Source: an uncultured Pseudomonadales bacterium | GTDB lineage: Bacteria; Pseudomonadota; Gammaproteobacteria; Pseudomonadales; UBA7434 | NCBI GenBank assembly: GCA_943788835.1 | Contig: CALSRU010000012.1 | Span: 62,001 to 126,000 of the forward strand | Reading direction: 5' to 3' | Length of the DNA: 64,000 nt | In this document: positions 8,819 through 19,570 of the stretch, piece by piece | Layout: the number at the start of each line of letters is the position of its first letter | Position numbering within the stretch: position 1 is the first letter of the stretch | Notes under the pieces: model-generated | Told to the model about the DNA's origin: nothing | Seen by the model: the letters and a program-made list of their open reading frames with translations, nothing else | The model's database searches: none | Position numbers and translations under genes: made by a program

Positions 8819-8930
8819 TCAATAAATCTATTGAGCCCTTGAAAATCGCTTCAGTGCCCGCAGTTCTATTATGAGGCTTGCGTAAAGTAGGCCGTTATTG
8901 ACCTATGCAGGCTAATTAATAGGTGGAAAT

Positions 8931-11390
8931 ATGATAAAAAAACGTGGTGATGGCCATAGCGGGCCCTACACTAAAGCGATGAAAGACGAGGCGAGCCTAG
9001 ACACTTCGCTTGATAGCTTTGGCACAGAGTCGGTTGGCGATCTTGCTCTGCCGGGCGATATCTTGCCTGAAAAGTTGTATGTCATTCCCGTGGGTAACCG
9101 GCCTTTTTTTCCTGGCCAAATACAACCCGTAGTGGTCAACAAGAAACGCTGGCACGGTACGCTAGAGCAGGTAGCTAAGGCGGGTCACAATTATGTTGGG
9201 CTGGTGTATGTAGATGGCAACGATCCTGAGGCCGCTAACACAGCCGATTGCCCTGCAATCGGCTGTGTTGTGAGGCTGCATAATGTCACAGTCGTTGGCG
9301 AGAATATGCAACTTGTTGCTCAAGGTGTTAAGCGTTTTCGTGTTGAAAGTTGGGTCTCTAGTGAGCGGCCTTTTATGGCTTATGTTAGTTATCCAACTGA
9401 CAAGCAGAAGTTTATTGATGAGCAGCTTGATCTTGCCGAACAAACGAAAGCGCATGCAATGGCCTTGATCAAGGCTATTAAGGAATTATTGCCACTCAAC
9501 CCATTATATTCGGAAGAGCTTAAAGATTATTTAAGTCGCTTTAGCCCCAATGATCCGTCACCGCTAGCTGATTTTTCTGCGGCTATTACTACGGCGCAAG
9601 GAACTGATTTACAGGCTGTTCTTGAAACCTTGCCCCTAGTGGAGCGCATGAAGAAAGTGCTCATTCTCTTGCATAAAGAAATTGAAGTAGGCCAGCTGCA
9701 AACCGAAATTACTGCGCAGGTCAATGAGAAGGTAAGCGATCGTCAGCGAGAGTTTTTTTTAAGAGAGCAGTTAAAAATCATTCAGCAAGAACTCGGTATA
9801 GAAAAAGACGATAAAACGGCCGATTCGGATGAGTTTCGAGATCGGCTTCAGGGTATAGATGTACCTCAATTGGCGCAAAAACGTATTGACGAGGAGCTCA
9901 AAAAGTTGGGTTTTTTGCAATCGGGATCGCCTGAATTTTCGGTTACACGTAATTATCTAGATTGGCTAACGTCATTCCCATGGGGTGTTAACTCTAAGGA
10001 CAACCTCGATCTAAAGATGGCTCGGCAGGTATTGGAAAGTCATCATGACGGCCTTGACGATGTAAAAGAAAGAATTATCGAATTTTTAGCGCTAGGGTCG
10101 TTTAAAGGCGAGATGTCAGGGTCCATCGTTTTGTTGGTGGGGCCGCCCGGTGTAGGTAAAACATCTATTGGGAAATCGATTGCCGATGCTTTGGGGCGCA
10201 AATTTTATCGTTTTAGTTTGGGTGGAATGCGTGACGAGGCAGAAATAAAAGGCCATCGGCGTACTTATATTGGCGCCATGCCGGGTAAGTTTGTTCAGGC
10301 GCTTAAGCAGGTTGAAGTTTCTAACCCTGTGATTATGCTTGATGAAATCGATAAAATTGGCGCTTCTTATCAAGGCGATCCCGCATCGGCTTTATTAGAG
10401 GCTCTTGATCCCGAGCAGAACAGCAGTTTTCGCGATCATTACCTTGATTTGCCGGTCGACTTGTCTAAGGTCCTGTTTGTGTGCACGGCAAACCAGCTCG
10501 ATAGTATTCCGGCGCCATTGCTTGATCGTATGGAAACTATTCGTTTGGCCGGCTACATTACCGAAGAAAAATTACTAATTGCTAAAAACCATCTGTTACC
10601 TAAGGCGTTAAAAAAAGCTGGAGTAAAAGCTAGGCAGCTACGAATTGCCCGGCCTGCGTTACGCAAAATTATCGAGCAGTATGCCCGCGAGGCCGGTGTG
10701 CGTAATCTTGATAAGCAATTACAGCGTATTATTCGCAAAGCTGTGGTTCAGCTGTTAGAAAAACCCAGCGAGCCGGTACGCATAGGTACCACTGATCTCG
10801 AACACTATTTAGGCGCGCCTGTGTTTCGCGATGAGCGTATGATTAATGGCGCGGGGGTAGTCACTGGCTTAGCCTGGACGTCAATGGGCGGCGCAACTTT
10901 GCCTATCGAGGCGACGCGTGTGCATACTAAGCACCGAAGCTTTAAGCTCACAGGCCAGCTGGGGGATGTTATGAAAGAATCCGCCGAAATAGCCTACAGC
11001 TATGTGGTCTCGCACTTGGCGCAGTATGGTTGCCCTAAAGATTTTTTTGATGAATCGTATGTTCATTTGCATGTGCCTGAGGGGGCCACTCCTAAAGATG
11101 GGCCTAGTGCGGGCATCACAATGGCCACGGCGCTACTCTCTTTAGCCCGTAAGCAGAAGATTCGCCAGCCATTGGCCATGACGGGAGAGCTGACGCTTAC
11201 CGGGCAGATTTTGGCTGTAGGCGGCATTCGTGAAAAAGTCATTGCGGCTAGGCGCCGAAAAATAAATCAGCTTATTCTGCCGGAGGCTTGTCGTCGCGAT
11301 TACGACGAGCTGCCCGACTATCTCAAAGCCAATATAAATGTCCATTTCGCAGCGCATTTTCGCGAGGTTTTTGAATTCATTTTCAAGTAG
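8931..11390 (+). CDS. lon: ATP-dependent protease La, AsrA-like Lon
   Basis: This is a 819-residue cytoplasmic AAA+ serine protease. The N-terminal substrate-binding domain begins LPEKLYVIPVGNRPFFPGQ, the wording I recall for the second Pseudomonas Lon-type protease (AsrA) rather than housekeeping Lon. Walker A is GPPGVGKTS near residue 404 and Walker B is VIMLDEIDK. The proteolytic domain has the Ser–Lys dyad: Ser 726 in GPSAG and Lys 769 in GIREKVIAA, 43 residues apart as in E. coli Lon. The ATG follows AGGTGGAAAT. The stretch of about 45 residues before the domain is acidic and variable. Heat-shock regulation is likely by family but no promoter was confirmed. Confidence 0.93.
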   Translation: MIKKRGDGHSGPYTKAMKDEASLDTSLDSFGTESVGDLALPGDILPEKLYVIPVGNRPFFPGQIQPVVVNKKRWHGTLEQVAKAGHNYVGLVYVDGNDPEAANTADCPAIGCVVRLHNVTVVGENMQLVAQGVKRFRVESWVSSERPFMAYVSYPTDKQKFIDEQLDLAEQTKAHAMALIKAIKELLPLNPLYSEELKDYLSRFSPNDPSPLADFSAAITTAQGTDLQAVLETLPLVERMKKVLILLHKEIEVGQLQTEITAQVNEKVSDRQREFFLREQLKIIQQELGIEKDDKTADSDEFRDRLQGIDVPQLAQKRIDEELKKLGFLQSGSPEFSVTRNYLDWLTSFPWGVNSKDNLDLKMARQVLESHHDGLDDVKERIIEFLALGSFKGEMSGSIVLLVGPPGVGKTSIGKSIADALGRKFYRFSLGGMRDEAEIKGHRRTYIGAMPGKFVQALKQVEVSNPVIMLDEIDKIGASYQGDPASALLEALDPEQNSSFRDHYLDLPVDLSKVLFVCTANQLDSIPAPLLDRMETIRLAGYITEEKLLIAKNHLLPKALKKAGVKARQLRIARPALRKIIEQYAREAGVRNLDKQLQRIIRKAVVQLLEKPSEPVRIGTTDLEHYLGAPVFRDERMINGAGVVTGLAWTSMGGATLPIEATRVHTKHRSFKLTGQLGDVMKESAEIAYSYVVSHLAQYGCPKDFFDESYVHLHVPEGATPKDGPSAGITMATALLSLARKQKIRQPLAMTGELTLTGQILAVGGIREKVIAARRRKINQLILPEACRRDYDELPDYLKANINVHFAAHFREVFEFIFK

Positions 11391-11474
11391 AATATGGCGA
11401 TCTAGCGCTCTGTGTATATTATTCAGTAAATATTTTAGTCATTGATCACAATCAAAAGTAAAGGAGAAAAAAGT

Positions 11475-11954
11475 ATGGCCATTCAGACAGGCGATAAAGT
11501 ACCTGCATGCACCTTAAAGGTTATGGGTGCTAACGGCCCAGAAGACATCACCACAGAGGCAATTTTTGCCGGTAAAAAAGTGGTTTTATTTGCCGTGCCG
11601 GGCGCGTTTACGCCAGGTTGTTCACAGGCCCATGTTCCGGGTTTTGTTGTTAATGCCGATAACATCAAGGCAAAGGGTGTCGACACAATCGTATGCTTAT
11701 CTGTCAATGATGCTTTTGTCATGGGTGCATGGGGCGACGCGCAAAATGCTCAAGAGTTGTTGATGCTTGCCGATGGTAACGGCGAACTGACAGGTAAGTT
11801 AGGTTTAGAGCTTGACGGGAGCGGGTTCGGTTTAGGCAAGCGTTCGCAGCGTTACGCAATGATTGTCGAGGACGGTACGATCACTACTTTAAATGTTGAG
11901 CCTGCAGGTGACATTGGCGTGAGTAGTGCCGAAACTATTCTTGAAGCGCTGTAA
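11475..11954 (+). CDS. Prx5-type peroxiredoxin
   Basis: The product reduces hydroperoxides through a peroxidatic cysteine in VPGAFTPGCSQAHVPGF. The long helix after it, and the C-terminal VEPAGDIGVSSAETIL, mark the Prx5 (AhpC/TSA redoxin) subgroup that usually takes electrons from glutathione/glutaredoxin or thioredoxin. The start was moved to ATG 11475, which has AAAGGAGAAAA upstream; this yields 159 residues, the usual length. The track extension to 11442 lies in the ribosome-binding region. It is cytoplasmic. It sits alone downstream of lon with an 84-base gap, so a shared stress response is plausible. Confidence 0.92.
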   Translation: MAIQTGDKVPACTLKVMGANGPEDITTEAIFAGKKVVLFAVPGAFTPGCSQAHVPGFVVNADNIKAKGVDTIVCLSVNDAFVMGAWGDAQNAQELLMLADGNGELTGKLGLELDGSGFGLGKRSQRYAMIVEDGTITTLNVEPAGDIGVSSAETILEAL

Positions 11955-12040
11955 GTACCAGGCTAATTCTCAGTGTAAGAATGAGTAGGCGCACAATGAA
12001 TAGTTATGCGCGTGCTCATTTTTCTTGCTGGCCTGTCGAG

Positions 12041-14890
12041 TTAAGTATTAATAATAATACGTACTGCTTGTAGGTTGGCCGATGCGTTTTTCAAGTGCGC
12101 TAAGGCGCTTGTTTTTTGATTCGCAAAGTAATCTATTTCAGCTGGACGAATAGATTGATTGCGCTTATTTAATTGTTGCAATCGTAATAGTTCAGCATCA
12201 AGTTTTTCGCTCAGCCGCACGCCGGCGGTTTCTATAAGTGGTGTCGCTTCGGCATCTGCTATGCGTTGCGCGCAGGCCACCATTTTTTCTAGTTCTGGTT
12301 TTAATTGTTTTACAATAGCCGGTCGCGATGTGCGCTTTACGTGGCTGCGAATTTTATTCAGCTGGGCGTATTTGATCGCTTTGGTTAAAACATTGCCCTG
12401 CATGTCAATGAGCACGCGCATAGGGGTTGCCGGTAAGTAACGTTGTATTTGCAGATCGCGCGGGGCGCTGCACTCGGTGACGAAAAAACATTCTAACAAT
12501 ACGCTGCCGGCTGGCAGTGATTTTACTTTGATGGCACCAATAGCTGCGTTACCTAATTCTGTACCAGCTATCATTTCCATGGATTCATCGACCATGGGGT
12601 GTTCCCACGTCATGAATTCCATGTCCTCACGGCTTTGTGCTTTGCTGCGGTCGTATGTAACAGTTACGCCTTCTTCTTTCACCCCAGGAAATTGTGCAGT
12701 TAGCATTTGATCGGTCGGCCTCAATACTTGGCAATGTTCGGAGTGGTAGTCTTGTTCAATGCCAAAGGTATCGAAAACTAAAGACATATAGTTGCTAAGC
12801 ACTTCGCTTTGCTCGGCCTCGCCAACGGTTTCTATTATGTTGGTGGCGATTTCTACGTTGCAAGAATTTAACTCTAAAAGCTGGTCTCGTCCTTGGGCCA
12901 GTTCATTGCGCAAGGCGGCGGTATGCGTGATAGTTTTTTCAAGCAGTGCTTCAAACGTTGACTCATCAGTAGGAGTGGTTTCTGCAAGCCACGGCTGTAG
13001 ATTTTTTTCGAAAAAATTATAGACAGCAAGGCCTGCAGAAAAGCTGTGCCTGAATGCATTGAGTCCTTCATGGTACCAGCGGTATAAGTACTCAGACGCG
13101 CCGCCCTGAAGATAAGGGATATGAATTTGAATATCATGTGCTTGGCCAATACGATCAAGACGACCAATGCGCTGTTCAAGTAAGTCAGGGTTGGTAGGCA
13201 AATCAAATAAAACTAAATGGTGAGCGAACTGAAAATTGCGGCCTTCGCTGCCAATCTCCGAACAAATCATTACCTGAGCGCCGGCTTCGGTGTCGGCAAA
13301 ATAGGCCGCAGCTCGATCGCGCTCTATGATCGATAAGTCTTCATAAAAGGCGGTGCTGCGTATGCCGGCATTAAAGTGTAAATGTTTTTCCAGGTCGATT
13401 GCAGTTGATGCGTGGTGACAAATCAATAGAACTTTTTCATTGCGTAATCCTTTGAGTAGACCTTCAAGCCAGGCCACCCTAGGATCTTCGCGTAACCATT
13501 TTCCATTTTGCCCGCTGATTAAATGTTCTGGATATAAGCCGCCGCGCTCACGATAAATATCGGGTTTTTCCAAAGAGTAGCCAACCGGTATGCGAGCTGG
13601 GAAATTCTTTATTGCAGCTCGGGTATTACGAAATAATACGCGACCTGTGCCGTGGCAATCGAGCAGCTGATTCACCAGTTGCTGCGTATCGCTTCCCTGC
13701 TCATCAGGTTGAATATATTGCGCCAGTACGGCTTGTTGAGTTGCGCTCAATGGCTGTTGGTTGAGTAATTGAGTGAGTACTTCGTTCAGGCCAACAAATT
13801 TTTCTTGCTGTGCAATGAACTCATTGAGATCGTGAAAGCGAGCGGGGTCAAGCAGTCGCAAGCGCGCAAAGTGACTGGCAATGCCAACCTGCTCTGGAGT
13901 CGCCGTTAGCAACAATAAACCGGCGCAGCTTTTCGAAAGCTCTTCAATAACGTGATACTCGGTGCTCACGCCGCTGCGGTCACTGGGCGTGGAGGCGGGT
14001 GCGGCATCGGCGCTGCTGATGTTATCAGGCGACCAGTATAAGTGATGAGCCTCATCAACAATTAACAAGTCCCAGTCAGCCCTTTCGGCGTTACTAGCTA
14101 CGGCAGGGTCGCTGCATAATAGGTCGAGACTGCAGAGGACGAGCTGCTCAGATTCAAAAGGATTGATTTCACCGGCTTCTTGCAGTGCGGTATAGCGGGC
14201 TTTATCAAACAGCGAAAAGCGTAAATTGAATTTACGCAGCATCTCTACTAGCCATTGATGTAAAAGGGCGTCGGGCACAACAATAAGCGAGCGTTTGGTC
14301 AGCCCCGTTTGCAGTTGGTAGTGCAAAATCATACCGGCTTCAATTGTTTTTCCTAAGCCAACTTCATCGGCAAGCAAAACTCGGGGGGCAAAGCGGGAAG
14401 CGACTTCGCTGGCAATATACATCTGATGCGCCAACAAATTAGTTCGCGGGCCCAGTAATCCGCGTGCTGCAGATTGCTGTAATTGAGCGCGGTACTGCAA
14501 AGTGGCTACACGTAACTGGAATGTTTTATTTTTATCAAATTGACCACTATACAGACGTTGCGTTGGTGAGCTGAGTTGAATAAGGCCAGATAGTCGGGAC
14601 TCGGGCAAAATTTGCTCTTCGCCGCTGGCATCCTCTGCTAGGTAGTAGTTAAGCCCTTTGAGCTCTTCAACCGCTTTAACAGTGAGTAGCTGTTGTTCTG
14701 CATCGTGCAGCGTATCGCCGGCCTGGAAGGCGATACGAGCTAGTGGCGCACTATATGCTGCATACATGCGCTCCTCTTCACAGGCGGGATAGTGCACTGT
14801 AATATGCCGGCCATCTGTTTCTACTACAATACCAAGTCCTAACTGCGGCTCTGCTTGGCTTACCCAGCGTTGACCTACGACAAAATCCAT
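12041..14890 (-). CDS. rapA: RNA polymerase-associated SNF2-family ATPase
   Basis: RapA binds RNA polymerase and uses ATP to recycle stalled enzyme. The start was set at ATG 14890, giving MDFVVGQRWVSQAEPQLGLG, which matches the RapA N-terminus; the track adds 12 unlikely residues. Two N-terminal beta-barrel (Tudor/KOW-like) domains are followed by Walker A LADEVGLGKTIEAG near residue 170 and a DEAH box (IVDEAHHLYW) near 277. The helicase C lobe ends with RIGRLDRIGQAHDI. A long RapA-specific C-terminal region completes 949 residues (E. coli 968). It is convergent with the peroxiredoxin gene. Confidence 0.95.
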   Translation of the reverse strand: MDFVVGQRWVSQAEPQLGLGIVVETDGRHITVHYPACEEERMYAAYSAPLARIAFQAGDTLHDAEQQLLTVKAVEELKGLNYYLAEDASGEEQILPESRLSGLIQLSSPTQRLYSGQFDKNKTFQLRVATLQYRAQLQQSAARGLLGPRTNLLAHQMYIASEVASRFAPRVLLADEVGLGKTIEAGMILHYQLQTGLTKRSLIVVPDALLHQWLVEMLRKFNLRFSLFDKARYTALQEAGEINPFESEQLVLCSLDLLCSDPAVASNAERADWDLLIVDEAHHLYWSPDNISSADAAPASTPSDRSGVSTEYHVIEELSKSCAGLLLLTATPEQVGIASHFARLRLLDPARFHDLNEFIAQQEKFVGLNEVLTQLLNQQPLSATQQAVLAQYIQPDEQGSDTQQLVNQLLDCHGTGRVLFRNTRAAIKNFPARIPVGYSLEKPDIYRERGGLYPEHLISGQNGKWLREDPRVAWLEGLLKGLRNEKVLLICHHASTAIDLEKHLHFNAGIRSTAFYEDLSIIERDRAAAYFADTEAGAQVMICSEIGSEGRNFQFAHHLVLFDLPTNPDLLEQRIGRLDRIGQAHDIQIHIPYLQGGASEYLYRWYHEGLNAFRHSFSAGLAVYNFFEKNLQPWLAETTPTDESTFEALLEKTITHTAALRNELAQGRDQLLELNSCNVEIATNIIETVGEAEQSEVLSNYMSLVFDTFGIEQDYHSEHCQVLRPTDQMLTAQFPGVKEEGVTVTYDRSKAQSREDMEFMTWEHPMVDESMEMIAGTELGNAAIGAIKVKSLPAGSVLLECFFVTECSAPRDLQIQRYLPATPMRVLIDMQGNVLTKAIKYAQLNKIRSHVKRTSRPAIVKQLKPELEKMVACAQRIADAEATPLIETAGVRLSEKLDAELLRLQQLNKRNQSIRPAEIDYFANQKTSALAHLKNASANLQAVRIIINT

Positions 14891-15063
14891 CAAGTATCTC
14901 TGCCTACAACAATATAAATAAAACACTGTTAACTTAGCGCATTGGCGCGACAGAAGATAACGAGTAGTTGCTGTGTGAGCTCAGCCCTGCACAGGGTTCA
15001 TTTCAATAATTATTTACGCGCTACCTATTTTAAAGCAACATCGGACTTTATTAACCTGCAATA

Positions 15064-15957
15064 TTAAGTCATTGATGCCGCATAAATAGATTTTATAGCC
15101 GCATTAAGGGCCAAATTAAATTCGTCATCAGTTTGTTGAGCGCTCAATCCTTCGGTAAGTGCTCGCGAAAAGCTTGCAATCATTTTTTCGTTTGCGGTTA
15201 GGCGTTGATCGGCCTCTTCGCGCGTATAGCCGCCAGAAAGGGCTACCACCTTGAGGACTTGAGGGTGTTGCATTAGCTCGCGATAAAAATTAGCTTGCTC
15301 GGGCAATGTCAATTTGAGCATGACGCATTGGTGAGCCGGGAGCTGATCTAGGTGAGTGAGTAGTTCGGCCTTGAGTTGCTCTTCGATTGCGGCCTTTTCG
15401 TGGGAGTGGATGTCAACTTCAGGTTCAATAATAGGAACAAGCCCAGCGGCCAAGATTTTTTCGCCCAGCTCAAATTGTTGCGCCACCACCTTCGTGATAC
15501 CGTCTGCGTCATAATGTTTGATCAGTGAGCGCATTTTGGTGCCAAATACACCGCGCTCTTTAGCATTTTTTAGCAATGCCGCTAGGTTGTCGATCGGTTT
15601 CATGAGTTGTACGCCCTGCAACTCGTCAGCTAGACCTTTATCGACTTTCAAAAACGGCACAATTTGTTTGTCTTCCCATAAGAATTGCGCGGCATTTTTA
15701 CCTGCAAAGTCACGGTCGAGGGTATTTTCAAACAAAATAGCACCTAGTATGCGTTGGCCATCGAATACTTCGCTGGTGACAATGCGTTCACGCATTTGAT
15801 GAACAAGCGCGTACATTTCTTCATCGTTGGCGTAGTCTCCTTCGTTAATATCGTATAAGCGCAGTGCTTTTGGCGTGCTGCCACCACTTTGATCAAGTGC
15901 AGCAATGAACCCAGGCTGCTGTTTGATTTTTGCGAGCTGCTGATCGAATGATGGCAT
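15064..15957 (-). CDS. Class I fructose-bisphosphate aldolase
   Basis: The 297-residue enzyme cleaves fructose 1,6-bisphosphate via a Schiff base and needs no metal. FIAALDQSGGSTPKAL at the start, the SEVFDGQRILGAILFENTLDR segment, PIIEPEVDIHS and the Schiff-base lysine in CVMLKLTLPE all match the compact bacterial class I family known from Staphylococcus. It is transcribed away from the tkt–epd–pgk block, in the place where many gammaproteobacteria carry a class II aldolase after pgk. The ATG has no strong Shine-Dalgarno but the length is as expected. Confidence 0.93.
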   Translation of the reverse strand: MPSFDQQLAKIKQQPGFIAALDQSGGSTPKALRLYDINEGDYANDEEMYALVHQMRERIVTSEVFDGQRILGAILFENTLDRDFAGKNAAQFLWEDKQIVPFLKVDKGLADELQGVQLMKPIDNLAALLKNAKERGVFGTKMRSLIKHYDADGITKVVAQQFELGEKILAAGLVPIIEPEVDIHSHEKAAIEEQLKAELLTHLDQLPAHQCVMLKLTLPEQANFYRELMQHPQVLKVVALSGGYTREEADQRLTANEKMIASFSRALTEGLSAQQTDDEFNLALNAAIKSIYAASMT

Positions 15958-16331
15958 GAGAGGCGTTCCTGTGAGGCTGGATAACGTCTATTTCAGTGGC
16001 GGGTGGTTTGTGATTGGCACAGCTATCAAGCTATGTTTTTGCGGAACAAGAGTTTATCACAAGGTACCCAATCCTCTCGACTCGAAGAATGACAAATTAC
16101 ACCTGAAATACTCAAATTTGTGGTTCATATGTGCATCTTGGGACTTCAAGTTACCAAGAATCACGCATATAAGTGGTAAACAAATTGCTCGCGAGGCCCG
16201 CTTGGGCGACAATGTCGCGCCCCGAAAAGGCGCGAGGCTAGATTTTCTGACCTTGATCTCGCGCCGCTAGGCCAATATTGGCGTGGGGGCAATTTTTCGC
16301 TCATCAAACCAATTATCAGGAGTCATGCTTC
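15958..16331. other. Divergent promoter region between the aldolase and transketolase genes
   Basis: About 370 bases separate two divergent glycolysis/pentose-phosphate genes. It contains TCGCGCC / GGCGCGA arms (16215–16235, 7-base loop), which might be a leader hairpin or operator. The track ORF 15956–16270 has no recognisable domain and was not accepted. Confidence 0.5.
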
Positions 16332-18329
16332 ATGCCTACACGTCGTGATTTAGCCAATGCCGTTCGTGCGCTTTCAATGGACGCAGTCCAAGCAGCTAAT
16401 AGTGGCCACCCTGGCGCCCCAATGGGTATGGCAGACATTGCTGAAGTGCTGTGGAATGACTTTATGCGGCATAACCCCAAAAACCCGCAATGGCCTGATC
16501 GCGACCGTTTTGTACTCTCGAATGGTCATGGCTCAATGTTGTTATATTCATTGTTGCATCTCAGTGGTTATGCGCTGCCGATAGAAGAATTGAAAAATTT
16601 TCGCCAGCTTCACTCTAAGACGCCGGGTCATCCTGAATATGGTTATGCACCGGGTGTTGAAACCACCACTGGGCCATTGGGGCAAGGAATTAGTAATGCA
16701 GTAGGTATGGCTCTGGCTGAGAAAACATTGGCTGCGCAATTTAATCGCGACGGGCATTCCATCGTCGATCACTTTACCTATTTATTTTTGGGCGATGGTT
16801 GTTTGATGGAAGGCATATCTCACGAGGCTTGTTCACTTGCCGGCACTCATCAGCTGGGTAAGTTAATTGGCTTTTACGATGACAACGGTATTTCTATTGA
16901 TGGTGAAGTAGAGGGTTGGTTTACCGATGACACGCCCAAGCGCTTTGAAGCCTACGGTTGGCAGGTGATTCCGGCGGTTGATGGCCACGATGCTGACGCT
17001 ATTAAGCGGGCTGTTGAGGCAGCCAGAGCCGACACTACGCGGCCTACGCTCATTTGTTGTAAAACAGTCATCGGCTTTGGTTCGCCTAACAAAGCGGGTA
17101 CCTCGGGTGTGCATGGTGCTGCGTTGGGTGCCGACGAAGTCGAAGCGGCGCGTGCGCAATTGGGTTGGTCTCATCCGGCGTTTGAAATCCCTGAGGATAT
17201 TGGGCGAGGCTGGAATGCGACCGATCGCGGCGCGGCATGCGAAAATGACTGGCAGCAGCAATTTCATGAATATAAAGCCGCTCATCCTGAATTGGCCGCA
17301 GAATTTGAGCGTCGCATGAGCGGTACGCTGCCCGCAGATTTTGCCGAGCATGCTCAGCAGTATATTGATCAATGCCAGCAAAATGCCGAGAGTCCAGCCA
17401 CGCGCAAGGCCTCACAAAATTGTCTTGATGCGTATGGCCCTAAATTACCGGAGTTACTCGGTGGCTCCGCTGATCTAGCAGGCTCCAACAATACTATTTG
17501 GAACGGCAGTGTGCCTATTACTGCAGGCGATGCAGCGGGCAACTACTTCTATTACGGTGTGCGCGAGTTTGGCATGTCAGCCATGATGAATGGCATGACC
17601 TTGCACGGAGGGTTCATCCCTTATGGTGCTACCTTTTTGGTCTTTATGGAGTATGCCCGCAATGCAGTGCGTATGGCGGCCTTAATGCGCCAGCGCGTTA
17701 TTTTTGTTTACACCCATGATTCGATAGGCTTGGGCGAAGATGGGCCTACTCACCAGCCAATTGAGCAGCTTACTAATTTGCGCACTACGCCCAATATGTC
17801 TACTTGGCGACCCTGTGACTCGGTAGAGTCGGCGGTGGCGTGGAAAGCTGCGTTGGAAAAGGCTGATGGCCCAACCTCGTTGATTTTTACGCGCCAAGGT
17901 TTACCTCATCAGGCTCGTGAATCACAGCAAGTGGCGGCCATTGAGCGTGGTGGCTATGTCTTACACGACGTGCCCCAGCCTGATGTCATTCTGATTGCCA
18001 CTGGTTCGGAGGTGGGGTTGGCAATGCAGGCTGCTACGCAGCTAAGTGAAACCGGTATCGCTGCGCGCGTGGTCTCTATGCCTTGTACTGAGGTTTTTGA
18101 TGCGCAAGATGTAGCGTATAAGGAATCTGTGTTGCCATCTAGCGTTACTGCGAGAGTGGCGGTTGAAGCGGCTCATGTAGACTTTTGGTATAAATATGTA
18201 GGTCTGAATGGCAAGGTTGTAGGCATGCATAGCTTTGGTGAGTCGGCGCCCGCAGAGCAGTTATATGATCTGTTTGGTATTACCGTGGCAGCAGTGAGTG
18301 AAGCGGCTAAGTCGGTTATTGCAAATTAA
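16332..18329 (+). CDS. tkt: Transketolase
   Basis: This thiamine-diphosphate enzyme moves two-carbon units between sugars in the non-oxidative pentose-phosphate pathway. ATG 16332 with AGGAGT nine bases upstream gives 665 residues, the usual length; the track start at 16278 adds 18 residues of non-family sequence. The N-terminus ([27 protein letters not shown]) is standard. The cofactor motif is [13 protein letters not shown], with the pyrimidine domain around [20 protein letters not shown]. It leads a probable operon with epd and pgk (gaps of 108 and 122 bases) and complements rpiA at 24.3 kb in the same pathway. Confidence 0.96.
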   Translation: MPTRRDLANAVRALSMDAVQAANSGHPGAPMGMADIAEVLWNDFMRHNPKNPQWPDRDRFVLSNGHGSMLLYSLLHLSGYALPIEELKNFRQLHSKTPGHPEYGYAPGVETTTGPLGQGISNAVGMALAEKTLAAQFNRDGHSIVDHFTYLFLGDGCLMEGISHEACSLAGTHQLGKLIGFYDDNGISIDGEVEGWFTDDTPKRFEAYGWQVIPAVDGHDADAIKRAVEAARADTTRPTLICCKTVIGFGSPNKAGTSGVHGAALGADEVEAARAQLGWSHPAFEIPEDIGRGWNATDRGAACENDWQQQFHEYKAAHPELAAEFERRMSGTLPADFAEHAQQYIDQCQQNAESPATRKASQNCLDAYGPKLPELLGGSADLAGSNNTIWNGSVPITAGDAAGNYFYYGVREFGMSAMMNGMTLHGGFIPYGATFLVFMEYARNAVRMAALMRQRVIFVYTHDSIGLGEDGPTHQPIEQLTNLRTTPNMSTWRPCDSVESAVAWKAALEKADGPTSLIFTRQGLPHQARESQQVAAIERGGYVLHDVPQPDVILIATGSEVGLAMQAATQLSETGIAARVVSMPCTEVFDAQDVAYKESVLPSSVTARVAVEAAHVDFWYKYVGLNGKVVGMHSFGESAPAEQLYDLFGITVAAVSEAAKSVIAN

Positions 18330-18437
18330 TTAGAGCCAGTGATTAACCAAATCTTAAGGCAGTTTAGTATGGGTTTTAATGACTCATTAGGGTGGTGCAT
18401 TGCAGCGTTTAGCCATGAGTGACTTGGCGGTAGTTTT

Positions 18438-19448
18438 ATGCGTGTAGCAATTAACGGTTATGGCCGCATTGGCCGCTGCGTGCTACGCGCAGCCATAGAG
18501 CGAGACGACTGCGCGGCACTGGAGTTTGTTGCTATCAATGAGTTGGCCTCACCCGAGTCACTACACTACCTTACCCGTTACGATAGTACGCACGGCCGCT
18601 TTCCGGGCACGGTTGAACTTGAGTCTGGCCACCTTGCTTTAAGCTCGGGCAATCGTCATGTTAAACCGGCGTTGTTAGCTCGAGCTGATCCCGCCGCCTT
18701 ACCTTGGCAGCAGTTGCAAATAGATATGGTGCTTGAATGCAGCGGGCAAGTCACTAGTGCTTTGCAGGCGCAAGCTCATTTGGATGCTGGTGCCGATCAC
18801 GTACTGTTGTCTAACCCGGGTGAGTCGGGTATTCCTGTTATTGTTTGCGGCGTTAACCCGGCACTGCTTGATACCTCGCCTCCACTTGCATCGGCTGCCT
18901 CTTGCACGAGTAATGCGTTGATTCCAGTTTTACATGTGCTGCATGAGGCCTTTGGAATTAGTAACGGCATCATTACTACTATTCATGCGTCGATGCATGA
19001 CCAGCCTGTGATTGATGCCTATCACAGCGATGATTTACGTAAAAACCGGGCTGCTTCACAGTCGATTATTCCTGTCGATACAGGGCTTGCGCTGGGCATT
19101 GGTAGGGTGCTACCTGAGCTGGAGGGTAAATTTTCTGCGCATGCTGTGCGCGTTCCGGTCAATAATGTTTCTGCTTTGAATATCACACTCAATCTAAATT
19201 GCCGAACCGACGTTGCAGCGGTGAACGACGTTTTGCAGCAGGCTGCGAAAACTAGTCTTGAGGGTGTGCTCGGTTTTACGCAAGAGCGGCTTGCTTCATG
19301 CGATTTTAATCATGATGCCCGCTCTGGCATAATTGATGCTCAGCAAACTTTAGTGAGCGAAAACACGGTTAATCTATTGGTTTGGTTCGACAATGAGTGG
19401 GCATTCGCTAACCGTATGCTCGATTTATTATTGCGTTATCCTGATTAA
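18438..19448 (+). CDS. epd: Erythrose-4-phosphate dehydrogenase (GAPDH family)
   Basis: The product is a GAPDH-fold dehydrogenase. MRVAINGYGRIGRCVLRA is the NAD-binding Rossmann motif. The catalytic cysteine is in ASCTSNALIPV (usually SCTTN) and the catalytic histidine in TTIHASMHDQPVIDAYH. The latter segment, together with KNRAASQSIIPVDTGLA, is the form found in E. coli Epd, which oxidises erythrose 4-phosphate for pyridoxal-phosphate synthesis. Position between transketolase, which makes erythrose 4-phosphate, and pgk supports this. A true glyceraldehyde-3-phosphate dehydrogenase role remains possible and no other gapA is in the window. Confidence 0.87.
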   Translation: MRVAINGYGRIGRCVLRAAIERDDCAALEFVAINELASPESLHYLTRYDSTHGRFPGTVELESGHLALSSGNRHVKPALLARADPAALPWQQLQIDMVLECSGQVTSALQAQAHLDAGADHVLLSNPGESGIPVIVCGVNPALLDTSPPLASAASCTSNALIPVLHVLHEAFGISNGIITTIHASMHDQPVIDAYHSDDLRKNRAASQSIIPVDTGLALGIGRVLPELEGKFSAHAVRVPVNNVSALNITLNLNCRTDVAAVNDVLQQAAKTSLEGVLGFTQERLASCDFNHDARSGIIDAQQTLVSENTVNLLVWFDNEWAFANRMLDLLLRYPD

Positions 19449-19570
19449 CGTGGGTGCCGGTATTCGAACTGGCTTAAGAGACTAGGTACGGTTGTTATAC
19501 GATCTAACAGCTCCAGTTTTTGGGCTGCCTAAAAACCAAAAAATTATGTAGTAAGCATTTCAGGAACTCT

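Noticed and set aside
15956-16270. 104-residue ORF in the divergent aldolase/tkt region
   Set aside because: It overlaps the aldolase start region, has no domain or ribosome-binding site, and lies over the expected promoters.
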